Origin: an uncultured Lachnospiraceae bacterium
GTDB taxonomy: Bacteria; Bacillota; Clostridia; Lachnospirales; Lachnospiraceae
Direction of reading: 5' to 3'
Assembly (NCBI GenBank): GCA_910584845.1
Contig: CAJUDH010000005.1
Span: 131,761 to 195,760 of the forward strand
DNA: 64,000 bases
The position numbers were made by a program, and so were the translations under genes. The stretch's first letter is position 1, and every line of letters starts with the position of its first letter. The notes beneath the pieces were generated by a model, which did not search any database, was not told where the DNA came from, and saw only the letters and a list, made by a program, of their open reading frames with translations. Below are positions 8,896 to 17,497 of this stretch, in pieces.

Positions 8896-9306
8896 CTATC
8901 GCAAAGCATTGGCTTTGCAGTAGTAGGATTTGTCTCCGGTAAGTTTCCGGTTAAGCCTCTCATCCGCCACACGCAGGCTATTGAGGGTTTCCTGAGTCTT
9001 TTTCCGGATTTCATAGATTTTTCTCTCCTCCGGACTGGCTCCGGTGGCCTTGGCCGGGTCTGACGTTATCAAAATGCGCAGGTTTTTATTATCTTCCCTT
9101 CCGCTCTCCCCCATACGCCAAATTTCTTCCATGCAACGTTCAATCTTTTCCATCTCGTCCGCCCGCATTTGAAGCAGCATGGTAGCAGAGACTTCGTCAT
9201 TCCGGGCGAAGGCCCCTTCCAACTCCTTAGTCAAATTGGCGATCTCCCGGATAGAACTGTATTTCCTTTGAAGGAGGATCATAATTTTCTTCATGTCAAG
9301 CGCCAT
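8896..9306 (-). CDS. Small helical protein, FliT-like export chaperone candidate
   Basis: This is a 136-residue, mostly helical and highly charged protein with no membrane segment. It lies directly after fliS in the fliD operon, where fliT or a FlgN/FliT-like gene often sits. FliT chaperones the cap protein FliD. The sequence itself is not diagnostic, so the call rests on length, helix content and position. AGGGTAGGG lies upstream of the ATG. The 127-base gap to fliS holds a strong hairpin (9364-9403). Confidence 0.5.
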   Translation of the reverse strand: MALDMKKIMILLQRKYSSIREIANLTKELEGAFARNDEVSATMLLQMRADEMEKIERCMEEIWRMGESGREDNKNLRILITSDPAKATGASPEERKIYEIRKKTQETLNSLRVADERLNRKLTGDKSYYCKANALR

Positions 9307-9363
9307 ATGTGCCCTACCCTTTCTCTAAAAGCCCATTGCCGCAAGCGGCTATTTCTGCCGGCT

Positions 9364-9403
9364 CCAGGCTGCCCACAGCATGTAGTAGCTGTAGGCAGCC
9401 TGG
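9364..9403. other. Strong hairpin between fliS and the FliT-like gene
   Basis: CCAGGCTGCC (9364-9373) pairs perfectly with GGCAGCCTGG (9394-9403), and the inner CACAGC/GCTGTA can extend it. On the plus side CTTTTG follows; on the minus (transcribed) strand no T tract follows. It may be an mRNA processing or stability element rather than a terminator. Confidence 0.45.
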
Positions 9404-9433
9404 CTTTTGTCACACCCCGGCCGGCCCCCTGCA

Positions 9434-9838
9434 TTATACCCGGATCCGGGATTCCTTGACCATATGCGTATCGTTAACTTTCTTGCTCGCTCCATCAAAC
9501 GCTTCCCTTAGCTCGGAAAGAATATGGCGGATACGCCCAATTTCATCTTGCCTTCGCTCTCTTCCCGCCCTCACTCTGCTGAGATCAAAAATCAAATAAT
9601 CATAAATCCGCCTTAAATCGTAACTAATCGGATAGTCCATATCCAAAATATCAATCAAATACCGGACAATCCTAGTTACCCGCTGCAGGCAATCTTCAAA
9701 ATCATCATAATCTTTTTCTTTCAGTGAATATTCCGCCCTCGTAAGCCGTTTAATGGACTCATCGAACAAAAGCAACAGAAGTTCTGCGCTAGACATAGAA
9801 TATATACTTTTTTCTTTGTATTGGTTATATCCGTTCAT
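9434..9838 (-). CDS. fliS: Flagellin chaperone FliS
   Basis: This 134-residue four-helix protein begins MNGYNQYKEKSIYSMSSAEL, the typical FliS start. LLLLLFDESIKRL follows, and there is a conserved-looking middle with DILDMDYPISYDLRRIYDYL. FliS binds the C-terminus of flagellin and keeps it unfolded for export. ATG 9838 is used because AAAGGA lies just upstream; the 13-residue in-frame extension is not supported. It lies downstream of fliD, as in Bacillus. Confidence 0.95.
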   Translation of the reverse strand: MNGYNQYKEKSIYSMSSAELLLLLFDESIKRLTRAEYSLKEKDYDDFEDCLQRVTRIVRYLIDILDMDYPISYDLRRIYDYLIFDLSRVRAGRERRQDEIGRIRHILSELREAFDGASKKVNDTHMVKESRIRV

Positions 9839-9888
9839 TGGAATCCTTTCCTTACCTAACGTTGTGCCGATCAGCAATTTCCTTACTT

Positions 9889-12423
9889 TTAGGCTGTAAT
9901 CTGGGACAAATAGCTGGATTGGCTGTTATACTGATTGATCATACTCTCCATAAAGGTAAACTGGGAGATGTAGCGGTCCCTTTCCGTCTCCAGCCTGGAT
10001 TTCAAAGTATCAATCGTCTCCTGCATCTGTTTTAATTGCTCATAAATCTGGTTATTAATCAGCGTCGTCGGCTTTTTCTCCGACCCGGCGATTTCAATCA
10101 GCTGCCCATAAGAACCGTTTCCGCCGTCGCCGGCATTTTTGGAGGAATACCGGGTCGCATAAGGGGTGAAAGTATCGTCGATCACTTCCACCAGGCCCTT
10201 CTTCACATCGCCGCCACCGGTAAAAATATTGGATACCATTTCCGGGTCGCTCTCCATAGCGCTACGGAACGCGTTCTCATCAAATACTAAAGTCCCGCCG
10301 TCTAAGGGGTCTTCCGAATAAGTAATGCCGATTTTCTTCAAATCATCATAACTGGCGCCGTTGCTCATCAACTTGTTAAAGATCATTTCAATGTCCGAGT
10401 GCAACCCCTGCATCGTGGAATCACCGAATAAAAGGCCTTCTTTTGCTTTCTTTTCCCAGTTCTCGATGGATGTCTCATCCATCTCGTCTTTCTGCTCGTC
10501 GGTAAGGGGCTCATAGCTATTGTCCGGCATGGTGGCGACTTGCTTATGCACTTCTTTTACCAAGGCGTTAAAGTCTTCAAAGAAGCTCTTTACGGTTTCT
10601 GTCACCCCGTCCACATCGGCTTTGGCAGTGAAGGTTACGGCTTCGGACGGTTTTGCTATCCACTCCTTGGAAACCGTACCGTCTGCTTCCGTCTTCTCCA
10701 CATATTCGCCGCCAAACACGCCGGATACGGTGACGCTTAACCCTTCCAGGTCAAAGATGTTGGAAGAGCGCTCCATGGTAATGGGGGCCCCGTTGCCGTA
10801 GCTCACATCAATAATGGCGTTCTTGCCTTCGGTCTGCTTGGAACCGGCGCCTTCAAAGAGGTCTTTGGCCAAATCGGACTCAAAAGTGATCTCCCTTCCC
10901 GCCCCGGTCTCGCTGGATACCAGCATAAACTTCCCTTCTGTCTGGCTATAAGTGGCTTTCACACCCACGTCAGCCGTGGAGTTGATCCTTGACAAAATAT
11001 CTTCAATGGTACTGTCTTCCGTCAAGCCGTGGATCTCTACGCCGTTTATCTTCAGGTCCAACGTCCCGTCGGCCCTGGTATAGGAGGACAAATCCGCATT
11101 AAGGCTGTTCTTAAACGCATCCTGGTTCAGCTTGCCGCTTAAGTTTACTTTCGTGGATGAGCCGTATTCCAACCCTAAATTTTTCAGGAGGCTGTTGTCG
11201 TTGGCGGTAATGGATACCGTGGAGGTGTCCTTCCCTGCATCAAACTTCAGGCTGCCGTCCACATAGGAAGCGCTGACCGTACCTTTGCCATAAGCGCGGT
11301 CTAAACGGGACTGGATATTTTCCGCCAGCTTTTCCATCTGTTCCTGGCCCGACTTGCCGTCCGCCGCCATTTTCTTCAGCTCTTCCGCCTCAGCCTCTGT
11401 GATCAGCTCAATGTCCTTTTTGATCCCGTCGTAATTGAAAGTCAGCTTTTTGCCTTTCATAAAATCCAGGGCGCTGGACCGGTCTATGGCCGTATCCGCA
11501 TAATTCCCCGTCTGCTTACCTGCGACATCGCTAATCTGGATCCCCTTGGCAACCTTTGGATCCTCACTGGCCTTTTCCGTATAGCCCAATTTCTCCAACG
11601 CGGTAGAATAATGGGAAATCACCACATCCCCCGCGTCCCCTTTCGAGGTGATTTTCATCTGGCCGCCATCGTATTCAAATTGCATGATATCATGGATCTT
11701 TTTCCCGTCGACTTCCAGGTCAGCCTCTTTTAATGCGGCGTTTAAATCTTCTGCCAGCTTCTTGCCTTCTTCCTCTGTGGTGACGTCATAGTTGATGGTT
11801 TTGGTCCTGTTTACCTTGGCATCCTCGTCATAATAGGTATAGCTGCTGCCAAAGGTAAAGCTCTTTGTATTGGCATAAGAATAATTGCCATTTTTGTCAT
11901 AACTGCCTGTACCAAAGGTAAGGATGGTGCCTTCCAGGGAAGAGGAAGTGAACTCCTGCCCCAGGTCCTTCAGGTCAGTCTGTATGCCATCCCCTTTACA
12001 CTGCTGGGATTGGTGCATGGTGGAAGTGGCCAGCTGGCGGACAGCCGAAAGGGATATATTATCCACAAACTGCGAAACACCCGTAGCCTGGACATACTGC
12101 TTGGAATCCTCCTTGCCATGGACCGTAATCTTGCTCCTTGCAAAAGTAGAAGCGTCCAGCAGGCTGCTAGTCGAAGAATAGCTGGCATACTTATCGGCCC
12201 AGTCTATGATCTTGTCGCTGATGCTCCGGTATGCCTCCTGCTTCCACTGGAGCTTGGTATAAAGTTTCTGCTGATTTGCTATCTTAGTCTGGGTACTTAA
12301 AGTCATAGCCTCGATAATGGAATCCCGGTCAATCCCTGACACCATTCCGCCGAAGCCCCTTAAAGATGTATTTCCCAAGCTGTTCGCACCGGATATGCTT
12401 GAGGTACTGGATAAACTTGCCAT
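9889..12423 (-). CDS. fliD: Flagellar filament cap protein FliD (HAP2), long form
   Basis: At 844 residues this is far longer than Bacillus FliD (about 500). The N-terminal domain (about residues 15-110) has GFGGMVSGIDRDSIIEAM. The C-terminal domain (about 620-844) has DVDGVTETVKSFFEDFNALV and ends in the helical MIDQ-type cap region with YISQFTFMESMINQYNSQSS. The extra length is in repeated beta-rich middle domains, which face outwards in the cap. FliD assembles at the filament tip. ATG 12423 has GAAAGGAG upstream. A second, short FliD-like protein is encoded at 41368-42222. Confidence 0.93.
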   Translation of the reverse strand: MASLSSTSSISGANSLGNTSLRGFGGMVSGIDRDSIIEAMTLSTQTKIANQQKLYTKLQWKQEAYRSISDKIIDWADKYASYSSTSSLLDASTFARSKITVHGKEDSKQYVQATGVSQFVDNISLSAVRQLATSTMHQSQQCKGDGIQTDLKDLGQEFTSSSLEGTILTFGTGSYDKNGNYSYANTKSFTFGSSYTYYDEDAKVNRTKTINYDVTTEEEGKKLAEDLNAALKEADLEVDGKKIHDIMQFEYDGGQMKITSKGDAGDVVISHYSTALEKLGYTEKASEDPKVAKGIQISDVAGKQTGNYADTAIDRSSALDFMKGKKLTFNYDGIKKDIELITEAEAEELKKMAADGKSGQEQMEKLAENIQSRLDRAYGKGTVSASYVDGSLKFDAGKDTSTVSITANDNSLLKNLGLEYGSSTKVNLSGKLNQDAFKNSLNADLSSYTRADGTLDLKINGVEIHGLTEDSTIEDILSRINSTADVGVKATYSQTEGKFMLVSSETGAGREITFESDLAKDLFEGAGSKQTEGKNAIIDVSYGNGAPITMERSSNIFDLEGLSVTVSGVFGGEYVEKTEADGTVSKEWIAKPSEAVTFTAKADVDGVTETVKSFFEDFNALVKEVHKQVATMPDNSYEPLTDEQKDEMDETSIENWEKKAKEGLLFGDSTMQGLHSDIEMIFNKLMSNGASYDDLKKIGITYSEDPLDGGTLVFDENAFRSAMESDPEMVSNIFTGGGDVKKGLVEVIDDTFTPYATRYSSKNAGDGGNGSYGQLIEIAGSEKKPTTLINNQIYEQLKQMQETIDTLKSRLETERDRYISQFTFMESMINQYNSQSSYLSQITA

Positions 12424-12673
12424 GTTTTCTATACTCCTTTCTTTCATCCAGGATATACTTCCGAAATAGCCGTGGCCATGAAAACGTATCCATACGGTAT
12501 CATAGGCCCAGGCACCCTATGCACAATGGCCGAAACCTTCCATTTGCCAGGAAAACGCCGGGCTGCCACGAAAAATTTTAATTTCTATCTATACTTATTT
12601 ATCGACATGTTATATAATAAAAATAATATCTGCAAAACCATTTTTGCAACTTTTACTTTTTGGAGGTAGGATT

Positions 12674-13450
12674 TTGTCTATTACGATTACGGTATCGAAC
12701 CAGAAAGGCGGAGTCGGCAAGACCACCACGTCTGCTGCGCTGGCTTCCGGCCTGGCCCTGGTGGGCAAAAGGGTACTGGGGATTGACCTTGACCCCCAGG
12801 GCAACTTGGGCTTCTGCCTGGGGGCCGGCATGGCGAACCCCTATACGGTCCTGGATGTGATGAAGGGATCCGTCCCCATCCAGAAAGCCCTTGTAAAAAG
12901 CGAGTACGGGGACCTTCTGGTTTCCGACATCACCCTTAGCAGCAACGGCCTGGATAACATCCACACGAACCGGGAATGCATCCTTAGGAACGCGATCAAA
13001 CCCATTATGGACCAATACGACTATATTATTATCGACACCCCGCCGGCGCTCAACCTGCTGACGGTCAATGCCTATTCCGTCTCTGACTTTTTAATTATCC
13101 CCATGGCTTCCGATATCCTCAGCCTGGTAGGGCTTGCCCAGCTGAAGGAAACCATTGAATCCGTGCGTGACAGCTTTAACCCGGGGCTGAACGTCCTGGG
13201 TATTTTGCTGACCAAGTTCAACTCACGCACCCTTTTATCCCGTGACGTGCTGGAGATGGCCCAGCAGCTTGCCGGCCAGATCCATTCACGGGTCTTTGAC
13301 ACGAAAATCCGCTCCGGAGTAGCGATTGCGGAAGCTCCGGCCCACGGCGAGAGCATATTTTCCTATAATCCCCGCTCGGCAGCGGTACAGGATTATCTGG
13401 CCTTTCTCAATGAGATTGCGCCGGCGATCCATCTAAAGGAGGTATCATAG
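12674..13450 (+). CDS. ParA/MinD-superfamily ATPase (orphan ParA)
   Basis: The 258-residue ATPase has a deviant Walker A motif near the N-terminus (KGGVGKTTT, residues 11-19), the A-prime motif with DLDPQGNL, and Walker B with IIIDTPPALNLLTVNA. Such ATPases position plasmids, chromosomes, chemoreceptor clusters or flagella by binding DNA or membrane when ATP-bound. No C-terminal amphipathic helix like that of MinD/FlhG is evident, so the ParA (DNA-binding) type is more likely. The start is TTG 12674, eight bases after GGAGG. No parB or parS is near; the partner is probably the next gene, one base downstream. Its promoter lies within 12424-12673. Confidence 0.85.
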   Translation: MSITITVSNQKGGVGKTTTSAALASGLALVGKRVLGIDLDPQGNLGFCLGAGMANPYTVLDVMKGSVPIQKALVKSEYGDLLVSDITLSSNGLDNIHTNRECILRNAIKPIMDQYDYIIIDTPPALNLLTVNAYSVSDFLIIPMASDILSLVGLAQLKETIESVRDSFNPGLNVLGILLTKFNSRTLLSRDVLEMAQQLAGQIHSRVFDTKIRSGVAIAEAPAHGESIFSYNPRSAAVQDYLAFLNEIAPAIHLKEVS

Positions 13451-13451
13451 A

Positions 13452-14168
13452 ATGGCTAAAAAAACCAACAAAACATCACACGTCATGGATCTGTTGACTA
13501 ACGGCGCTTCTCCGGAGGCACATGATCCGGCCAGCCTTTCCCCGGACGGATCCGCACAAGGGAAGAACGGCGACGTCCAGTCCCATACGGTCACCCCCAC
13601 AAAGGTCACTGTGGTGGATGAGGGCAGCAGGAACGACCGCATCTCCCAGGACATCCTCAACAAGCTTTCGGAGGAGCTTCAGGAAGAAATGCGCCAGGAG
13701 ATTGCTTCCCAGCCCAATCAGGCCCCTTCCCAGGCCAATGCCCCAAGTGCTGCCCCTGTGGCCGATCCCGCCCCATCAAACGCTGCCGGGGCCTCACAGG
13801 CACAACAAAGCTTTGGCAATACGCCTTCCTCTTTGGATTCCATCCAGACCGTTATCCCGGAAAGCGAGATTGACAACGGCCTGCGCGACAGCGAGTTCCG
13901 TTTCATTAACGTCATGGAACAGCTCCTCCTCGACGAGGACGTTGGCAGCTTTCTGGACCAATATAACACCTGCAAATGCCAACAGTGTATCGCTGACATC
14001 TGCGCCCTGACCCTGACCAGGCTTCCGGCTAAATATGTGGTAGCCAGCAAAGGTTCCCTGTCTCCCATCCTCAGCTATTATAAAAACCGTTACAAAATCC
14101 TTATGCTGACGGAATTTATGAAAGCCTGCGAAAAAGTCAGCCAGCATCCCCATCATGGGAGGGATTAG
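13452..14168 (+). CDS. ComFB-domain protein with ParB-like basic N-terminus
   Basis: This is a 238-residue protein in three parts. Residues 1-20 are basic (MAKKTNKTSHVMDLL), like the N-terminal peptides by which ParB-type partners stimulate ParA ATPases. Residues 20-145 are disordered, rich in A, P, Q and S, with a short helix at 63-86. Residues 148-225 match the late competence ComFB domain: NVMEQLLLDE, four cysteines (C174, C176, C179, C184) and ALTLTRLPAKYVV. ComFB proteins have been reported to bind cyclic dinucleotides. GGAGG precedes the ATG, one base after the ParA gene, so the two are surely co-expressed. The link to cyclic dinucleotides and ParA control is inference. Confidence 0.7.
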   Translation: MAKKTNKTSHVMDLLTNGASPEAHDPASLSPDGSAQGKNGDVQSHTVTPTKVTVVDEGSRNDRISQDILNKLSEELQEEMRQEIASQPNQAPSQANAPSAAPVADPAPSNAAGASQAQQSFGNTPSSLDSIQTVIPESEIDNGLRDSEFRFINVMEQLLLDEDVGSFLDQYNTCKCQQCIADICALTLTRLPAKYVVASKGSLSPILSYYKNRYKILMLTEFMKACEKVSQHPHHGRD

Positions 14169-14191
14169 CATCCCCCTTACTTAGGTTTGAC

Positions 14192-14252
14192 AAAAAACCG
14201 CCTTCCCCACCGTTATAAACCAGTTGAAACGGTTTGTGGAAGGTGGTTTTTT
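14192..14252 (+). terminator. Terminator of the ParA-ComFB operon
   Basis: AAAAAACCGCCTTCC (14192-14206) pairs with GGAAGGTGGTTTTTT (14238-14252), with one G-T pair and a smaller internal hairpin. It ends in six T's, 24 bases after the ComFB stop. Confidence 0.85.
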
Positions 14253-14354
14253 GCCCTTCGAAAACCCGGGGCGCCTTGGCCCCAGTGCCGGATTTTGACC
14301 GCCGGCTACTTAGGCTTTGCCCAATGCCATAGGGATGCCGCCCTGAAAAAGCAG

Positions 14355-14399
14355 ATAAGCACAACAAACAACCACAAAACGGTTCCTTGTTGTGCTTAT
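14355..14399 (-). terminator. Terminator at the end of the fla/che operon side
   Basis: ATAAGCACAACAA (14355-14367) pairs with TTGTTGTGCTTAT (14387-14399), 13 base pairs, immediately beyond the stop of the secreted-protein gene (14401). The minus strand continues into a T-rich stretch. The region 14169-14400 holds no gene, only the two terminators. Confidence 0.7.
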
Positions 14400-14400
14400 T

Positions 14401-15333
14401 TTACCGCCACAGGTCCTGCTCTTCCTCTTCTGTGAGGATCCGGTCTACCTGCTCTTTTATGTTCTCTTCCGTGGCCGGCAAATATCCGGTAAGGGGGACG
14501 TCCCCCCTTCTTCCCAGGGCCTCAGCCATGTCTGCATCCCAGGTTTCCTTATCTTCCACGCTGCCGTTGACCTGATACTCGGGGCCCCCCCAATCGTCCA
14601 GTTCCATGGTAAAGTTCCATACACTTTCAAACATGGTGGTGGTATACAACATCTGGAAAAGGCTCAGGTCACCTCCCCGCTGTGTGATCTCCAGCCAGAC
14701 CGCCTCCCCTTCCGGGTCCAGGTACAGGGCCGTATGTTCCCCTTCGTCTGGCGCATCAAATTCTGCAGCAAGCTGGAAAACTTCTTCCTCCGGCTCCCAC
14801 ACGGCAACTTCTACCAGATTTTCATCGGCCCCGGCCTGATGGACCACAACCAGGTCACGGTATCCGTCCAAATTCAAATCTGTCAATAAAAAACGCTGCT
14901 CTGTGGGAGGTTCGTCGGAAACTTCCGTGTTTTTTGATTTTGCTTTTTTCTTTTTGGGCGCAGTCTTTTTCAGTTCCGACTTTACTGCCTTGCGGTATGT
15001 GTCATAGGCTTTTACCTGGGTCCCGTCCGCCCCTACATAGCGGTCGTTATCAGAAAACACACTATGGCACATAGCCCCGTCAGGGCCCATATAATATTTT
15101 TCCCCTTTTTCTTTATCGGTCACCCATCCGGTTTTCATATAGCCTTTGGCGTCCAGGTAATAAATTTTCCCGTCAACTTCCAGCCATTGGTCCTCCACGG
15201 GGTTCCCTGGCGAAGTGCAATACATCCAGTGCTTTCCGTCCTCCGACAGCTCCCACTCCCCGGCTGCCGCCGGAAAAACCCCTCCTATCACGAACGTAAG
15301 GGCAAACAAAGCCCCGGCTATCTGTCTTTTCAC
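14401..15333 (-). CDS. Secreted protein with cell-wall-binding repeats
   Basis: The 310-residue protein has a signal peptide (hydrophobic about residues 5-22, cut near AAAG). Two to three choline-binding-type wall repeats follow (about 25-100), with GKIYYLDAKGYMKTGWV and KYYMGPDGAM. A lysine-rich linker (about 115-135) comes next. The C-terminal domain (about 145-300) opens with LLTDLNLDGYRDLVVVHQ, like FG-GAP/VCBS-type calcium-binding repeats. It is probably held on the wall by non-covalent repeats. It lies 56 bases after cheV, so it may be read from the end of the fla/che operon. Start is GTG 15333 with GAGG upstream. Function unknown. Confidence 0.7.
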   Translation of the reverse strand: MKRQIAGALFALTFVIGGVFPAAAGEWELSEDGKHWMYCTSPGNPVEDQWLEVDGKIYYLDAKGYMKTGWVTDKEKGEKYYMGPDGAMCHSVFSDNDRYVGADGTQVKAYDTYRKAVKSELKKTAPKKKKAKSKNTEVSDEPPTEQRFLLTDLNLDGYRDLVVVHQAGADENLVEVAVWEPEEEVFQLAAEFDAPDEGEHTALYLDPEGEAVWLEITQRGGDLSLFQMLYTTTMFESVWNFTMELDDWGGPEYQVNGSVEDKETWDADMAEALGRRGDVPLTGYLPATEENIKEQVDRILTEEEEQDLWR

Positions 15334-15389
15334 CGATCCAACCTCGCCTCCTTACTTTCTTCCGAATCTTTTTGCACCGGCCCGCCTTT

Positions 15390-16340
15390 TTAACCTTCTG
15401 TCGGATCCATATTGTCCCGTTTTTCATGGAAACGTTCCAAAAGTTTATCAATTACATGTACCAGGTTTCCAATCTCCGGCTTAGTCAGCTGCTCGTCGGC
15501 CCCCAAAGTCTCCCCTTTAATCCGCATCTGGTCGTCAATCAGCGACGAGAAAATCACGATGGGGATCATCTTTAGCCTTGGGTCGTCCTTCACCAGCTTG
15601 GTCAGGCGGTGCCCGTCCATCTCAGGCATCTCAATATCCGTAATAATCAGGTTCACCTTATTATAAAGGTCCGAATCGTGCCGGATCGACTTCAGATAAT
15701 CCCATGCTTCCTGGCCATTGTTAAAGTTCTTCACATTTGTAAAGCCAGCCCTTTCCAAAGCGTCGTCAATCATCTTCTGCAGTAAAATAGAATCCTCTGC
15801 GATGACCAACGGGTTCTCACAGAGAGGCCGGTCGCCCATCTGGTCGACTTCGGAAAGCTGAATGGTGGTTTCCGGGGCGATCTCAGCCACAATAGCCTCA
15901 AAATCAAGGATCGTTACCAGTTCTTTATCGCACTGGGCTATGCCGGTAGCTACGCCTTCCTCCCCATGGGTCAAAGTTTTATCCGGCTTCTGAATGTCTT
16001 TCCAGGAAATACGGCTGATCCCCTCAATACTCTGTACCCGGAAGGCAACGGTCATCTTATTGAAACTGGTAACAATAAACAAATCCCTGGGCTTATGCTC
16101 CAAATATTCATTGGTCAGGTAATACCCTAAGTCAATAACCGTAATCAACACATCCCTGGGTTTAAAGATCCCTTCCACCGCCGGATGGGCATGGGGCATG
16201 GCCTTTACTTTTTCCGCCATCATTATCTCTTTTACCTTGGCCACGTTTATCCCGTAGAATTCGTTCTCAATGGTAAACTTCATAATCTCGATCTCATTGG
16301 TACCCGATTCCAGGAGGATTCCTTCCTTCTCTTTCTCCAC
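15390..16340 (-). CDS. cheV: Chemotaxis coupling/adaptation protein CheV
   Basis: This 316-residue protein joins a CheW-like coupling domain (about residues 15-165, with FTIENEFYGINVAKVKEIM and a receptor-coupling IDLGYYL) to a response-regulator receiver domain (about 180-305). The receiver has the acidic pair in VIAEDS, the phosphoacceptor aspartate in LIITDIEMPEMDG and the lysine in LTKPE. CheV links receptors to the kinase CheA and adapts by phosphorylation. It is last of the chemotaxis genes here. CheA and CheW themselves are not in the window. Start GTG follows GGAG. Confidence 0.95.
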   Translation of the reverse strand: MEKEKEGILLESGTNEIEIMKFTIENEFYGINVAKVKEIMMAEKVKAMPHAHPAVEGIFKPRDVLITVIDLGYYLTNEYLEHKPRDLFIVTSFNKMTVAFRVQSIEGISRISWKDIQKPDKTLTHGEEGVATGIAQCDKELVTILDFEAIVAEIAPETTIQLSEVDQMGDRPLCENPLVIAEDSILLQKMIDDALERAGFTNVKNFNNGQEAWDYLKSIRHDSDLYNKVNLIITDIEMPEMDGHRLTKLVKDDPRLKMIPIVIFSSLIDDQMRIKGETLGADEQLTKPEIGNLVHVIDKLLERFHEKRDNMDPTEG

Positions 16341-16355
16341 TTTCTCTTCTCCTTT

Positions 16356-16850
16356 CTACAGACGTTTTTCCGGCCTGCCCACTGTACGGATCATCACATC
16401 GCCATTGGCAACGTTTATCAGCATAGTCCTTGCATAGGCCCCTCCCGTGTCCTCGCCCGAAACGTGCAGCCGTTCTTCCAGAAGGATTTTTTTCACCATC
16501 GCCGCATTCCTTTGCCCGATATTTCCAAAATCCGAATTGCCGCTCCCTTTCATCTCGAACATTTTGGCGCCTCCCGCAATCTTTACGACGGTCCTGTTTT
16601 TTACCATGCCAAATGCAGTAAGTTTACGGACCGTTTCGCGGATCCCGCTGTCCGCATATTTAAATACCTTCGCATCGTTAGGATCCGTCCTGGCAGGAAG
16701 CATAATATGCAGGAGGGCGCCCAGCTTCAAAAACGGGTCATAGAAGGTGATCCCGATGCAGGAGCCAAGGGCATAGGTAATAATCTGCGTGTCCCCCCTG
16801 GAAAACTTCATATCGCCAATCCCTACTTTTAATTGCTTTTCCGTCATCAT
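16356..16850 (-). CDS. cheD: Chemoreceptor glutamine deamidase CheD
   Basis: The 164-residue protein has the catalytic cysteine in ITYALGSCIGITFYDP (C31) and the partner histidine in GALLHIMLP (H48), the CheD signature. CheD deamidates receptor glutamines and, in Bacillus, binds CheC and raises its phosphatase activity. It overlaps cheC by four bases (ATGA), which fits a stoichiometric CheC-CheD complex. Confidence 0.95.
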   Translation of the reverse strand: MMTEKQLKVGIGDMKFSRGDTQIITYALGSCIGITFYDPFLKLGALLHIMLPARTDPNDAKVFKYADSGIRETVRKLTAFGMVKNRTVVKIAGGAKMFEMKGSGNSDFGNIGQRNAAMVKKILLEERLHVSGEDTGGAYARTMLINVANGDVMIRTVGRPEKRL

Positions 16851-17473
16851 GAAATACCTAATTTCTCTAAGATACTGTTAAGCGACTGGATATCCGGAAG
16901 CATTAACAGCCCATCGGACAGTTTCTCTCCATCCATAATAAATTCCGCATTAATATACATTAACTTATCGGTTACGTATCCATACTCAGCAATGGGGACG
17001 GTTAAAATCCCCCCCAGCATGTTTACGGTGGAACTAGGCACGGACAAGTCAATCTCCACCCCTACCAGCTGGGTAAAGGCATTGACATAAGAACAGATAA
17101 TAATGTTGCCGATCTCCTCCAAAGCGGAGTAGTCCATCTCGTCCATATCCTCAAAAGATTCGTAATGCCTCCCAATCAGCTTTCCTAACACGGCATTGGC
17201 CAAATCCATTTTGAAAATAAACAGCATCAGGCCGTTGACTTCATTGGACATTTGGACTAACGTGGCAGCCACCAATTCCTCAATCTGCCCGATCCGGTCT
17301 ACGGTCTCCTCATAACCCAAAATGCTGATCTCGGGGATCGTTATCCGGATCTCCTTCTGGAGCAGCTTGGAAAGGGCCGTGGCGGCATGGCTGGTGCCGA
17401 TGCTGCTGATTTCCTTCATCACATCCAGATCCTGAAGGTTCATATCTTCATAGCTTTTCAATCTCATGGGCAC
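16847..17473 (-). CDS. cheC: CheY-P phosphatase CheC, first active site altered
   Basis: The 208-residue protein has two CheC phosphatase motifs. The second is intact (S116, E120, N123 in SALEEIGNII). The first, DVMKEISSIG, has E21 but S24 where asparagine is normal, so one of the two catalytic sites may be weak or dead. CheC removes phosphate from CheY-P. Its neighbours are cheD (overlapping) and cheV. The start may be GTG 17473 or ATG 17467. The related phosphatase FliY (25453-26913) keeps both sites. Confidence 0.93.
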   Translation of the reverse strand: MPMRLKSYEDMNLQDLDVMKEISSIGTSHAATALSKLLQKEIRITIPEISILGYEETVDRIGQIEELVAATLVQMSNEVNGLMLFIFKMDLANAVLGKLIGRHYESFEDMDEMDYSALEEIGNIIICSYVNAFTQLVGVEIDLSVPSSTVNMLGGILTVPIAEYGYVTDKLMYINAEFIMDGEKLSDGLLMLPDIQSLNSILEKLGIS

Positions 17474-17497
17474 TATAACCTCACATTCCTTCTGCGG

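Noticed and set aside
12644..14168. Plasmid or chromosome partition locus (parAB)
   Set aside because: The second protein has no ParB DNA-binding helix-turn-helix and no parS-like palindromes are near.
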